Shown here one piece after another: positions 28,701 through 37,400 of a DNA stretch of 43,424 nt (within the stretch, counting starts at the first letter, position 1; every line of letters begins with the position of its first letter). The translations under genes were made by a program, and so were the position numbers. Below the pieces are notes generated by a model. It was given only the letters and a program-made list of their open reading frames with translations, did not search any database and was not told where the DNA came from. The DNA is from CAZFYZ01 sp964523735 (GTDB lineage: Bacteria; Armatimonadota; UBA5829). Where the stretch lies: contig CAZFYZ010000021.1 of NCBI GenBank assembly GCA_964523735.1, positions 1 through 43,424 on the forward strand, in the 5' to 3' direction.

Positions 28701-29630
28701 GGTGGCACCGTGGGTGTCGACTTCACCAGCACTGGCAGTGGCGTGGCTGCGAACAACATAATAGGCGGCGTGACGATGGGAATTGCCGCCCCTGGCCAGA
28801 ACAACCATAACATGCTCTATGGCAACACCAACAACCATGTGCTGGGCGCTCAAGCAGGCGTAGGTGACTTCAATGTGGACGATCCTATGTTTGTCGGCGC
28901 CCCCGACTTCAATCTGCTGCCTGGCTCGCCGGCCATCGACAAGGGGGGTAAGCTCGGGTATGCCTTTAGCGGGCTAGCGCCTGACTGCGGTGCGTTCGAG
29001 TCCAGCGAGACTCTGGCGCCAATACCCACCGGACTGATCGCCGACCTGAAGTCCATCGCCGATGGAATGTGGGTGGAGATCAGCGATGCGAAGATCGCGA
29101 CGGCTGCTTCCAACACATTCGCGAACGGCAGTTACTACATCGAGGAGCCTGACAGGTCCTTGGGTATCAAGGTCGTCCCGCAGGCGGGGATACCCGCTGT
29201 GGCCATAGGCAACCCGCTGACTCTCTTCGGCATTCTCGGTACAGATGCTGCTGGAGAGCGCTATATCGACGTGGCGAGCGTGCTTCCGGACACGCAGGTG
29301 ACCCCGGTCGCATCACTGGGCGCTATCAACCGTTCCCTGTTTGTGGCTGGGCCTAGCACCACCGGACTCCTCGTTAGGGTCTGGGGCAAGGTGACCTACA
29401 AGGCGCTGGACGGCAGCTACATCTACGTCGATGACGGCAGTGGTGTTCTCGACGGCAGCGGAAGAACCGGCGTCAGGGTTGTCCTGGCCGGACTGACTGA
29501 TCCTGTAACCAAGGCTATCGGCTACGGTGATGAGGTCGGCATTACAGGGCTCGCCGGACTGGCTCAGTCCGGTTCGACTGTGATTCCTGTCGTTCGCACA
29601 CGCGGCGACGCGGACATCAGAGTGTTCTAG
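25755..29630 (+). CDS. Large secreted three-module beta-helix protein
   Basis: 1,291 residues from ATG 25755, chosen over 25737 because AAAGGAG lies 8 nt before it. A signal peptide (IVALTVLLSLTLAGTALA) precedes three homologous beta-helix modules, each opening with YYV and carrying W(K/D)T(I/L) and GD(T/V)V (residues about 33, 422 and 807). They are separated by two carboxypeptidase-regulatory-like (CPD) linkers at about 340-419 (GRITDARNGDPIAGVKV) and 721-806 (GTVKANLPGNPPIPGATV). The last 205 residues form a separate beta-rich domain (GMWVEISDAKIAT, GLLVRVWGKVTYK), possibly OB-like. Unlike its neighbour there is no PEP-CTERM tail. It is probably an extracellular polysaccharide-binding or -cleaving protein; the exact role is not known. 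Confidence 0.82.
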   Translation: MFAISMREHKTILCIVALTVLLSLTLAGTALAATYYVKSDAVPGGDGSEAAPWDTLKAADDAMLAPGDVVLCTGTFDVGAGNGFDPILSNGTAEAHITYKANGICKVVGTNIDILIEADYIDIDGFEISGGLIGLEYYLSKAGNVTNCVIHDCKDRGIAIDAGIGGNQASFETGIVSVIRNNLIYNIAKNGTIGWGAIHVFHTNGAQIQILNNTTIGGIVGVIVGENTDMDVQIRNNIIAYALYGLDYVARYGSNNSYVNTNNLFYGNTNNYLYDASPGADEFDANPQFVNPAAYDYHLTECSSPAINKGFIVPWYVEGIDYVFPRPDMGCFETVCVIPPGHLKGRITDARNGDPIAGVKVTNGSASAETDTDGYYDVSSEAGTFTFYTIRTGFEKATAADVVIVSEQDTTLDFVLQRKDPVAYYVDNVNGSDANDGSASNKAWKTIARGDELGVLSAGDTVYVAGGTYAQTSADGVWLKNCSGDLEGNITYKATGAVLIDQLDYLSGEDVVRGIRADVSYVTIDGFEITNCNRGIDFWTNRWGNEVTNCKIHDLANGPLSVAQGILLLVNSNCYIHNNLFYNIGTFDTGGACVYLSQANGATVDNNTMSNCVRGFYVELLGGLAYVRNNIITNMGTGVMIAAQRDVVRAGNLFYFNSDDVVGVAVEPWLGVKEFRANPLLDGDYKPIAGSPAINTGVDVNLDFQGPAPDRGFFETSRTTAASGIAGTVKANLPGNPPIPGATVESGDNSVFALTGPDGAYWLPFAPGSQDIHAFAEYFDTQYAYGVPVVAGQVATQPFVLNRTPGATYYVKAEGGEDHYDGSYDFPWKTIQNGEVMGWVQPGDTVKILSGVYDTSQFPDNLGITLSTSGASALVPITYKAEPENGVPVIIDGGGTSFGFVIGSNYVVLDGLEVRNCLYGIDFNGGVGCRATNCYMHDIANAALYSWATYKTTFDHNVTNNCGTGVYPQGSTSANVFNNTIVGGTVGVDFTSTGSGVAANNIIGGVTMGIAAPGQNNHNMLYGNTNNHVLGAQAGVGDFNVDDPMFVGAPDFNLLPGSPAIDKGGKLGYAFSGLAPDCGAFESSETLAPIPTGLIADLKSIADGMWVEISDAKIATAASNTFANGSYYIEEPDRSLGIKVVPQAGIPAVAIGNPLTLFGILGTDAAGERYIDVASVLPDTQVTPVASLGAINRSLFVAGPSTTGLLVRVWGKVTYKALDGSYIYVDDGSGVLDGSGRTGVRVVLAGLTDPVTKAIGYGDEVGITGLAGLAQSGSTVIPVVRTRGDADIRVF

Positions 29631-29634
29631 TCCA

Positions 29635-29661
29635 CACTATCCACGCGCGGCGTGAATAGTG
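29635..29661 (+). terminator. Terminator-like hairpin after the large beta-helix gene
   Basis: CACTAT-c-CACGC (29635-29646) pairs with GCGTG-a-ATAGTG (29650-29661), with one internal mismatch and a 3-nt loop. It begins 4 nt after the stop codon. There is no strong U-tract. Confidence 0.5.
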
Positions 29662-29742
29662 ATCAGCTAGCCGCAGCATGTTCGCGGGGCGAATAGTGCA
29701 GGCTAGTCGTAGTGGCCGGGGCCAGGTTACATGGCCAAGGCT

Positions 29743-29772
29743 GGCGCCGGGCTCAAGGACGAGCCCGGCGCC
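29743..29772. terminator. Strong 12-bp GC hairpin
   Basis: GGCGCCGGGCTC (29743-29754), loop AAGGAC, and GAGCCCGGCGCC (29761-29772): a perfect 12-bp stem ending 28 nt before the prepilin start. There is no U-tract, so it could be a factor-assisted terminator, an mRNA-stabilising structure or a protein-binding dyad. Confidence 0.45.
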
Positions 29773-29800
29773 CGGATGAAGTGTCCGATGGAGGAATTGG

Positions 29801-30526
29801 ATGAAACGTGCAACAAGCCCAAGGAAACGCGGTTTCACGCTGATCGAGCTGTTGGTCGTCATCGCGATCATAGCCATTCTGGCGGCGATTCTGTTTCCTG
29901 TCTTCGCTAGTGCGAAAGAAGCGGGGCGCAGAACCACATGCTCAAACCAGATGTCGCAAGTAAACAAGGCGTTGCTATTCTACCTGGAGGACAACCGCGA
30001 CAGGTTCCCCCCAACCAACTGGGGGTGGAGAGTCGGGGGCATCGAGCACAGTGGCCAATCCCCTAACAGCAAGACTATCCCGCGCATGCAGGATTACCTG
30101 GCGCCTTACGTCAAGAACGCCAGCGTATGGATGTGTCCCAGTCTGAAAGCCACACAGCAAATAGGCGGGGGCTATACCGAGACCTGGATGGACAATCGCG
30201 GCGAGACTACGCCCTTGGGAAGACAGTCCCCGACCAACTACCTGTGGAACAGCCCACGTTATAACCCGGTCACTCGTCGTTGGAACGATGAGTATCTTAA
30301 TGCCCGGTCTACGTCTGAGATCATAGGACCGTCCAAGGCTATCATGTGGATCGAGCTTCCCTACAAAGGGCCGCATCTTGCCAGTGGCGCACCCTGGGGC
30401 GGTGGCGATGTCGGCGGAGGCAATGTCGCTTTCTTCGACGGGCACATGAAGTTCTGGGTGCACAACTACGGGAACCTGTGGGAAGCTCACAGCTATGACG
30501 GCTGGGATCCGCGCCGTGGTCATTAA
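29801..30526 (+). CDS. Prepilin-like protein with H-X9-DG C-terminal motif
   Basis: 241 residues. A basic start MKRATSPRKRG is followed by the type IV/type II pseudopilin cleavage site and helix (G-FTLIELLVVIAIIAILAA), with Glu at mature position 5. The body is a globular domain ending in GGGNVAFFDGHMKFW, the FFDGH signature of DUF1559/H-X9-DG prepilins, which are expanded in Planctomycetota, Armatimonadota and relatives. GGAGG lies 7 nt before the ATG. The FPVFASAKEAGRR continuation resembles Armatimonadota proteins and is my main taxonomic hint. It is probably a secreted or surface pseudopilin; its partners are not in this window. Confidence 0.85.
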   Translation: MKRATSPRKRGFTLIELLVVIAIIAILAAILFPVFASAKEAGRRTTCSNQMSQVNKALLFYLEDNRDRFPPTNWGWRVGGIEHSGQSPNSKTIPRMQDYLAPYVKNASVWMCPSLKATQQIGGGYTETWMDNRGETTPLGRQSPTNYLWNSPRYNPVTRRWNDEYLNARSTSEIIGPSKAIMWIELPYKGPHLASGAPWGGGDVGGGNVAFFDGHMKFWVHNYGNLWEAHSYDGWDPRRGH

Positions 30527-30544
30527 CTCCGCAGCTTGTTTGTC

Positions 30545-30597
30545 ACCCTGAACTTGTTTCAGGGTTCTGTGGCTGGGTGCTGAATTCAGTTCAGCAC
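30545..30597. repeat. Paired palindromic intergenic repeat (REP-like)
   Basis: Two perfect 8-bp hairpins in tandem: ACCCTGAA-cttgt-TTCAGGGT (30545-30565) and GTGCTGAA-ttcag-TTCAGCAC (30577-30597). The sequence type, with TTCAG cores, resembles dispersed intergenic palindromes found in many genomes. It may double as terminator for the prepilin gene. Confidence 0.6.
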
Positions 30598-30638
30598 GAC
30601 GAACCAGGAGAAGCATTGGATCGTATAGGAGGAATTTC

Positions 30639-31667
30639 TTGAGGTTTGCGATTGTGGGCTGCGGGTTCATTTCCCGCGTGCATCTGGCGGCTATGACAGG
30701 AATAGCGGACGCCGAGGCTGTGGCGGTTGTTGATAGGGACGAGCAAGTAGCTCGGGAGCGTGCTGAAGAGTATCAGGTGCCCAAGACGTATACCGATTGG
30801 AGTGAAGCGTTTGGGTCCAATGACGTCGATGCGGCGCTGATTTGCCTGCCGCATGCAATGCACTACAAGTGCACCACGGACGCGCTGAATGCGGGCAAGC
30901 ACGTGCTTATCGAGAAGCCGATCGCCGTTGATGTAGCCCAAGCTCGGGAGATGACCGAGCTTGCCAGAGCAAGGAATCTGACCCTGATGGTTGCCCACAT
31001 GAAGCGTTTCGATAGACGCTTCCAGGTCATGAAGGCGAAGATTGACGAGGGAACGATTGGCAGACCGTTCCTTGCCAAGTCTGAGTGGATCGGTCCACGC
31101 GAGGTGTTTGTAAACAACCCCTGGACGAAGGATGCTGCCGGAGGCGGGCCTCTGATGGGCTTCGGCAGTCATCACATCGACTTACTGCACTGGATGATGG
31201 GTTCGGTCAAACGGGTGTCGTGCTACAAGAACAACATCGTCTGGCCCGACATTGAAGCTGAAGATTCGGCTGCGGCGATCGTCGAGTTCGAAAACGGAGC
31301 GATCGGCAGCATTACCTATACCTGGGGAGCCGAGATCTACGGACAATACGAGAATCTGGCCATATATGGTACCAAGGGCACACTCAATATGGAGCAGGAA
31401 TGCCTGACGCTGGTCTCGGAGGAGATCAACGGAGACAGGATACCAAGGCCGCTCGATACTACCAGGTCCGATTCCCAGGACATCGAGCAATATGGCAAGG
31501 AGCTTGCCATCTCATCTCTGGAACCATTCCGCCTGGAGATAAGGCACTTTATTGATTCTGTTAAGAACGGGACGGCGCCGATCACGAGCGGTGAGGTCGC
31601 GACCGAGGCATTGGAGACCATCTCGCGAGCCCACACCTCCGCCAATGGCGACGGAGTACCGAGCTAG
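30639..31667 (+). CDS. Gfo/Idh/MocA family NAD(P)-dependent oxidoreductase
   Basis: 342 residues. The N-terminal Rossmann fold has GCGFIS at residues 7-12, EKP (92-94) carries the conserved Lys, and GFGSHHIDLLHW (residues 174-185) is the catalytic His/Asp segment of the family. The TTG start at 30639 has AGGAGG close upstream. It begins a probable three-gene operon with the DegT and isomerase-like genes (24-bp gap, then a 4-nt overlap). Such pairs of a Gfo/Idh/MocA oxidase and a DegT aminotransferase make or break amino sugars or inositols; the substrate cannot be read from sequence. Confidence 0.88.
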   Translation: MRFAIVGCGFISRVHLAAMTGIADAEAVAVVDRDEQVARERAEEYQVPKTYTDWSEAFGSNDVDAALICLPHAMHYKCTTDALNAGKHVLIEKPIAVDVAQAREMTELARARNLTLMVAHMKRFDRRFQVMKAKIDEGTIGRPFLAKSEWIGPREVFVNNPWTKDAAGGGPLMGFGSHHIDLLHWMMGSVKRVSCYKNNIVWPDIEAEDSAAAIVEFENGAIGSITYTWGAEIYGQYENLAIYGTKGTLNMEQECLTLVSEEINGDRIPRPLDTTRSDSQDIEQYGKELAISSLEPFRLEIRHFIDSVKNGTAPITSGEVATEALETISRAHTSANGDGVPS

Positions 31668-31691
31668 ATCTCAATCGAGAGGAGAACAATC

Positions 31692-32966
31692 GTGGAACGC
31701 ACATTGGTCGAAGACAGAAAAGGCACTGCTTTCAAGCAGGTATACTACGCCGGACTCGGGGGTCCTGGAAGTCAAGTGATCGGCGATGAGGAGGAGAGAG
31801 AGGTCCTGGATGTATTGCATAGCAGGATTCTCGCTCGCGACCGTTTTGACAACGTCCGGAGCCACTTCAAAGTCCGTACGTTTGAGGATAACTTCCGATC
31901 CTACATGGGCGCTAAGCATGCCCTTGCAGTTACCAACTGCACCCAGGGGCTTGTCATTGCGCTGCATGCTCTTGGGGTGGGGCCAGGGGATGAAGTGATA
32001 GTCCCGGCCTACACTTTCATAGCCACCGCAGCCGCTGTGGTTGCGGTGATGGCCGTACCGGTGCTGGCCGAAGTGGACGAGTCGCTCGGGCTGGATCCGA
32101 AAGACGTCGAGGCCAAGATCACGGAGCGCACCAGGTGCATCCTGCCCGTGCATATGAAGGGCTCGCCCTGCCGTATGGACGAGCTGATGAAGATCAAAGA
32201 GAAGTACGGGCTGTTCCTCGTCGAGGACGTCGCTCAGGCATGTGGCGCATCCTACAAGGGCAAGATGTGCGGCACATTTGGCGATGCCGGTGTCTTCAGC
32301 TTCGACTACTGGAAAGTGATCACAACCGGTGGCGGTGGGATGATAACCACCGATAATACCGAGCTATACAGGACTTGTGTGCACTATCATGACCACGGCC
32401 ATGAGGTTTATCGAGAGAACGAGGACCTTGGCGAGCGGCCATTGATCGGGCTGAACTTCCGGATGGAGGAGCTGGAGGGCGCGCTTGGCATTGCTCAGCT
32501 TGGCAAGCTCGACATGATCGTCTCGACCATGCGCAGGAACTCGCGCGCGATCTGGGAGAAGATCAAGGATATCGACATTTTCGAACTGCGAGACATTCCG
32601 GATATGCAGGGAGACATCGGCAACGGCGTGACCGTGCTCATGAAGACGCCCGAACTCGCACGCGCGTTCTTTGAGGGGATGAAAGCCAAGGGCATCGAGG
32701 TCGAGTGGCTGCGCGAGTCCGGTTGGCACAACTACAACAACTGGAAGCAGCTTCTGAAGAAGAGGACCATCAACAAGCTCGGATGGCCATTCAACTGCCC
32801 TGCCTACAAGGGCGAGGCGAACTACTACGAAGGCATGTGCCCTCAGACTGATGCGCTCCTCGACAGAGCGGTGACGATCAACTATAATGCCACTCTGTTG
32901 ATCGATGAGTATGGCATCGATGAACTAACCCGCTGCATTAGAGAGGTTTGCACAGACATTTCATGA
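31692..32966 (+). CDS. DegT/DnrJ/EryC1/StrS family aminotransferase
   Basis: 424 residues of a PLP-dependent fold-type I enzyme. The cofactor Lys is Lys208 in FSFDYWKVITTGGGG, and the PLP-nitrogen-binding Asp is Asp179 in VEDVAQACGA. The family transfers amino groups to keto-sugars; a few members are dehydratases or regulators, but the Lys is retained here. The GTG start at 31692 has GAGAGGAGAA upstream. It sits between an oxidoreductase and a fucose-isomerase-like gene with nearly no spacing, so co-translation is likely. It may act on the keto-sugar made by the Gfo/Idh/MocA enzyme. Confidence 0.87.
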   Translation: MERTLVEDRKGTAFKQVYYAGLGGPGSQVIGDEEEREVLDVLHSRILARDRFDNVRSHFKVRTFEDNFRSYMGAKHALAVTNCTQGLVIALHALGVGPGDEVIVPAYTFIATAAAVVAVMAVPVLAEVDESLGLDPKDVEAKITERTRCILPVHMKGSPCRMDELMKIKEKYGLFLVEDVAQACGASYKGKMCGTFGDAGVFSFDYWKVITTGGGGMITTDNTELYRTCVHYHDHGHEVYRENEDLGERPLIGLNFRMEELEGALGIAQLGKLDMIVSTMRRNSRAIWEKIKDIDIFELRDIPDMQGDIGNGVTVLMKTPELARAFFEGMKAKGIEVEWLRESGWHNYNNWKQLLKKRTINKLGWPFNCPAYKGEANYYEGMCPQTDALLDRAVTINYNATLLIDEYGIDELTRCIREVCTDIS

Positions 32967-34348
32967 GAGAAACAAGGCCGCTCGTCGGGCTCTGCCCGAT
33001 GGGAAAGTTCGTTTTCAGTAACGAGGACGCGATCAAGTATAAGCAACTGCTCCAGGCGAGGCTCACTGATTGGGGCGTCAGATTTGTGGATCTTGAGGGC
33101 GTACTGGCAGACGGTCTGGTCAAAGATCAGAGCCACGTGGATACGGCAGTCGATTACTTCCGCAATGCAGGGATCGACTGCATCTTCATGCCTCACTGCA
33201 ACTTCGGGACCGAAGGCGCTGTCGGTGTGATCGCGAAGAAGCTGGGCTTGCCGGTCCTAATGTGGGGACCTCGCGATGAGGCTCCCTTACAAGATGGAAC
33301 ACGCCTCAGAGACACCCTCTGCGGGCTCTTCGCCAGCACCAAGGTCCTCCACAAGCTTGGAGTTCCCTACACCTACATCGAGAACTGCCGCATAGACGAT
33401 CCCGCGCTGCGGGAGGGCGTGGACAGGTTCGTGCGTGCCGTGAACGTCGCCAATGTGTTCCGAAAGGGCGTGAGGATCGGCCTGATCGGGCAGCGTATAG
33501 ACTTCTTCTGGTGCACGATCGCCAACGAGAGCGAGCTTCTGGAGCGGTTCAAGATAGAGGTTCTGCCGCTGGACCTCGTGACGCTCATCAGCGCAGCCAA
33601 GGATCGTGTGAGTTCAGATCGTGCTGCCTATCAGAGCGAGGTCGCGGAGCTTCGAAGGAAGATGCCGATCGAGGACCTCGAAGATGGCCCGCTGATGAAC
33701 GTGCTGGCTGTACGCGATCAGATGCTGGCGCTTGCGCACGATAACGAGCTGGATGGCCTTGCGTTCCAGAGCTTTCCATCGGTCGTCGACGCCTGCGGAG
33801 CCTATTGCTCTCTGGCTGAGAGCTATGTCTCTGAGCAGTATCCCTTTGCCGCCGAGAGCGATATCCACGGCGTCATCAGTGACATCGTGATGCGGCGGGT
33901 GAATATGGGTGCGGAGGCGACTTACGCCGCTGAGTATACCGTTCGGCATCCTGATGATGACAACGGCATCCTGCTGTGGCACGAGGGAGCCCCGATCTCT
34001 CTCTGCTACCCGTCGGACCGGCCTCGACTCGGCCACCACTGGATTCTCCCGAGCCCGCTCTCTGGCATGACTCACTTCAGGCTGAAGGACGGGCGGATCA
34101 CTGTTGCGCGGTTTGATGGCGACGGTGGCGATTACTCGCTTACCCTTGGCGAGGGTGTGAGTATGGATGGGCCGATGACCCTCAACAACTATGTCTGGAT
34201 GAAGGTCAACGACTGGCCGGCGTGGGAGCAAGTACTGATGCAGGGGCCGGCGATTCACCACAATGCCATGGCCTATGGGCACTATGCCGATGCTCTCGTC
34301 GAGGCCTGCAAGTACGTGCCCGGGCTGAAGCCTGTGAGACTGCCGTAA
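32963..34348 (+). CDS. L-fucose/L-arabinose isomerase-like protein
   Basis: 461 residues from ATG 32963, which overlaps the previous stop as ATGA; a TTG at 32948 is possible. The protein resembles the diverse FucI/AraA-like family: an N-terminal alternating alpha/beta domain (CIFMPHCNFGTEGAVG), an acidic AESDIHG segment (Glu298, Asp300) matching the metal ligand region, and a C-terminal HHNAMAYG histidine pair. Family members interconvert aldoses and ketoses, but many paralogues are uncharacterised. It is the last gene of the oxidoreductase-aminotransferase operon. Confidence 0.75.
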   Translation: MRETRPLVGLCPMGKFVFSNEDAIKYKQLLQARLTDWGVRFVDLEGVLADGLVKDQSHVDTAVDYFRNAGIDCIFMPHCNFGTEGAVGVIAKKLGLPVLMWGPRDEAPLQDGTRLRDTLCGLFASTKVLHKLGVPYTYIENCRIDDPALREGVDRFVRAVNVANVFRKGVRIGLIGQRIDFFWCTIANESELLERFKIEVLPLDLVTLISAAKDRVSSDRAAYQSEVAELRRKMPIEDLEDGPLMNVLAVRDQMLALAHDNELDGLAFQSFPSVVDACGAYCSLAESYVSEQYPFAAESDIHGVISDIVMRRVNMGAEATYAAEYTVRHPDDDNGILLWHEGAPISLCYPSDRPRLGHHWILPSPLSGMTHFRLKDGRITVARFDGDGGDYSLTLGEGVSMDGPMTLNNYVWMKVNDWPAWEQVLMQGPAIHHNAMAYGHYADALVEACKYVPGLKPVRLP

Positions 34349-34366
34349 CCCGCTCAGGTCTCCAAT

Positions 34367-34406
34367 CGTTGTGCCAAAAGTGTGTGCCAACATACTACCC
34401 CCGGGG
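34367..34406 (+). repeat. 40-bp intergenic repeat, copy R1
   Basis: It begins CGTTGTGCCAAAAG and ends CATACTACCCCC-GGGG. The same element occurs at 38225-38264 (direct) and at 38932-38972 and 38731-38770 (inverted). TTGTGC and CATACT inside it have a 16-bp spacing, so it could include a weak promoter for the gene at 34445. Confidence 0.6.
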
Positions 34407-34444
34407 TTATCTAGCCTCGTCCATTCTGGAAGGAGTCCAGGAAG

Positions 34445-37400
34445 ATGGTCAGAACTACTCTCATTCTGGTTGCGTGTTTTCTTGCCTGCTGCGTGCTGGG
34501 TGGAGGCCGAGCCATGGCTGATGCAAAGATTGGTGACGCCTTCGCGCGAGTCGCGGCAGGCGGCGCTGCGTGGACAGTCGGTAATAGCGCTGTCCAGATG
34601 ACCTACGAGTTCAGAGAAGGTGCTCTGGTGCTGACCAGCTTCAAGAACAAGATGTCGAAGCCGGTGCGGGAGTATGTGTCTCGAGAGACAGCGGCCTCAC
34701 CGTTTGACGTCCACTCCAGATATGGCCGGTGGGCAGTGGAGAACGCCGCAACCAGGCGGAGCGCGGTCGGAGGACGCCCTGTCGTTGAACTGGAACTCGC
34801 GCTCGCCCGCAGCGGCATCAGAGCCACCCTGCATGCCGTCGCTTTTCCCGGGACCTCGGTCATCCGCCAATGGGTAGTCCTGGAGAACACCGGCTCGAAG
34901 CCAACCAAGGCCTCCGCGATCCCGTTTGCCGTTGCACTGAGAGGGGACGACGCGACCTCGCTCACCCATTCCTGGATGCACGGCGGGCTCCCGAGCCCCG
35001 ACTTTGGGACCATGCGCAGTGCCCCGATCACCGACACCTATCAGAAGCAGCTAGCGGGCAATGCGACCGCCGATCTGATCCCCTGGACTGCATTTATGCG
35101 TTCAGGTTCCTCCGAAGATGGGTGGTTCCTCGCGCTGGAGTATATCGGGAACTGGGAACTGACGGCCGATCGAGAGGCATCCGGGCCGCTTACGGTCAGC
35201 GCGCAGGTGCCGGATCTCGACAATGTGGAGCTGGCGCCCGGCCAGATGCTCGAGCTTCCCTCGGTCACGATATGCGCTTTTGCCGGCGGCCTCAGTGATA
35301 TGACCCAGCGGTCCTACGACTGGCAGTACCAGTACATGTGGGACTACACCAGCATCGACTACTTCGCCAAGCCGAAATACGCCGTGCCGTGGTTCCACTG
35401 CGTGCAGAACGTGCAGGAGCAGTTCGGCGAACGGTTGGCCTATCTCGATATGCAGACGGACCTCGCTCGGACCTTGGGAATGGAGGGGCTTTGGGACGAT
35501 GCAGGCTGGGCGCTGTTCCCCGGTTGGCCCCCGGACACTTATGGCAACGTGTTCACGATGGGCTATGAGAGCCCCGACTTCTCCCATACTGTGCGTTACC
35601 TCGGCAAGAGCGGCATGCATTGGACGGCATGGTTCGTCGGTCAGCCATCCGAGGTACTCGACAACAAGGTCGGGACATGGGGCAACTTCGAGTGGCGCAC
35701 CGACGGCGTGGCAGTGCCGGATCTCGCCGTCGAACGCAGCTTCCGCGGCAAGGTCTCCCGGTTCCTGGATAACAATCCCCGCTGTTCATTCCACACGTGC
35801 AACGGCGGCAGCCAATATGCCCACACGTTCGGCATCCAGAGGATGGCCAATACCAACTACCTCTCGGACATTATCCTCGACAACAATCCTGATGTGGCCA
35901 ACTACTACTTCTCCTGCATCGAGCCGCCCGACAGGTGGTTGGATATCACCGAGTGCTGGCACCTCAAGGGAGGTTACAATCGCGAGCGGGCCCGAGGGCA
36001 CCTTACGTTGTGTGCCTGGTGGGGCCTCAGCGCACCTGGAGAGGCCGAGGAACTGGTTCGCCGAGACGTCGAGATCTACCACTACCTCCTGCGAGAGGGA
36101 GTTGCCGGGCGGTGGTCGTACGCCTTCCACCCTGTAATCAAGGGCGATAAGGAGCACTACTACTTCCAGCGAACAAGTCGCGATCGCACGAAGGCTTGCA
36201 TCATACTCAGGCACAAGGCGCCGGGCGAGGTAACGATCTACCCGGTCGAACTGCTGCCGGAACACAGCTATGTTCTAGGGTTCGATTCCACGCAGGAGAC
36301 GACTGTCAGGACCGGCGCGGACCTGATGACTACGGGCATCGTGCTAAGAGATCAGGAACCGGGAGAACTCATCTACCTGGGTTTGCCGAACAGACCCAGA
36401 GGTGGCAGCGACAAGACCGCTCCTACGGCCCCAGGCAGCGCGTTCACCCGGTTCGAGACCAACATTGGCCACTCGGGTGTCGGCATCTACTGGTCCGCCG
36501 GGTCGGACGACAACTGGGTCAGCTACTACGAGATCAGCCGCGACGGAGAGGTCATAGGCAAGGCAGCTACGGGCACTTACTACTTCGATCACTCGGCGGG
36601 CTGGGACCCAAGCACGAGCTATGCTGTGCGAGCTGTTGATGGCGACGGCAACGCAAGCGCTTGGACGGTGGCGAGGACGACCGTGGGCGAGGCATTCACG
36701 GCTCATGCGCTGGGCGGCCTATTCAGTGAGCAAGGCCGCGACGGCTGGCACGCCGATACCACGACCGATGGCAAGACCTATGTGCCGATGACCTACCTCA
36801 AGCCGCCGAAGTCGTCCTCCGCCGACGAGGGTGGGACGCCCAACCAGCCTGGCGGGGTAGAAGGCTGCTGGCAGGGCCCAGGAGGAGCGATCGTAGCTCG
36901 CGCGTGGATGCAGGCGTCGACCGAGGCCGCGTGCGTTCGGAGCTGGGTCGCGCCGAATGCCGGCACAGTGCGTGTAACCAGCCGGGTTATGAAAGAGTGG
37001 TACCGCCAGGACAAGGGCCAGCCGCTTAGCGTTAGGATACTTCGCAACGATGAACAGATATGGCCGGAGTCGGGTTGGGCGAAGGTTCCGCTCAATGACC
37101 TTGTAGGGCTGACGCACGATGTCACGGTCGAAGTTGCCAAGGGCGACGCGATCAGGTTCGTGCTCGACAAAGGCACCGACCCTAAGAACGACATAGTCGC
37201 TTGGACTCCGCGGATCACCTATGTCGAGTCCAGTGGCCGCGATCAGCTAAGCACTGTCCGCATTCTCTGCGGCGCGAAGAAGCCCTACACTGACGGCAAC
37301 GGCAATGTCTGGTCGGAGGACCGGTTCTTCACCGGCGGGCGGGCGTTCAGCTCTAAGGCAGCCATTGCGAACGTTTCGCCAACGGAGGGAGACCAAGCGC

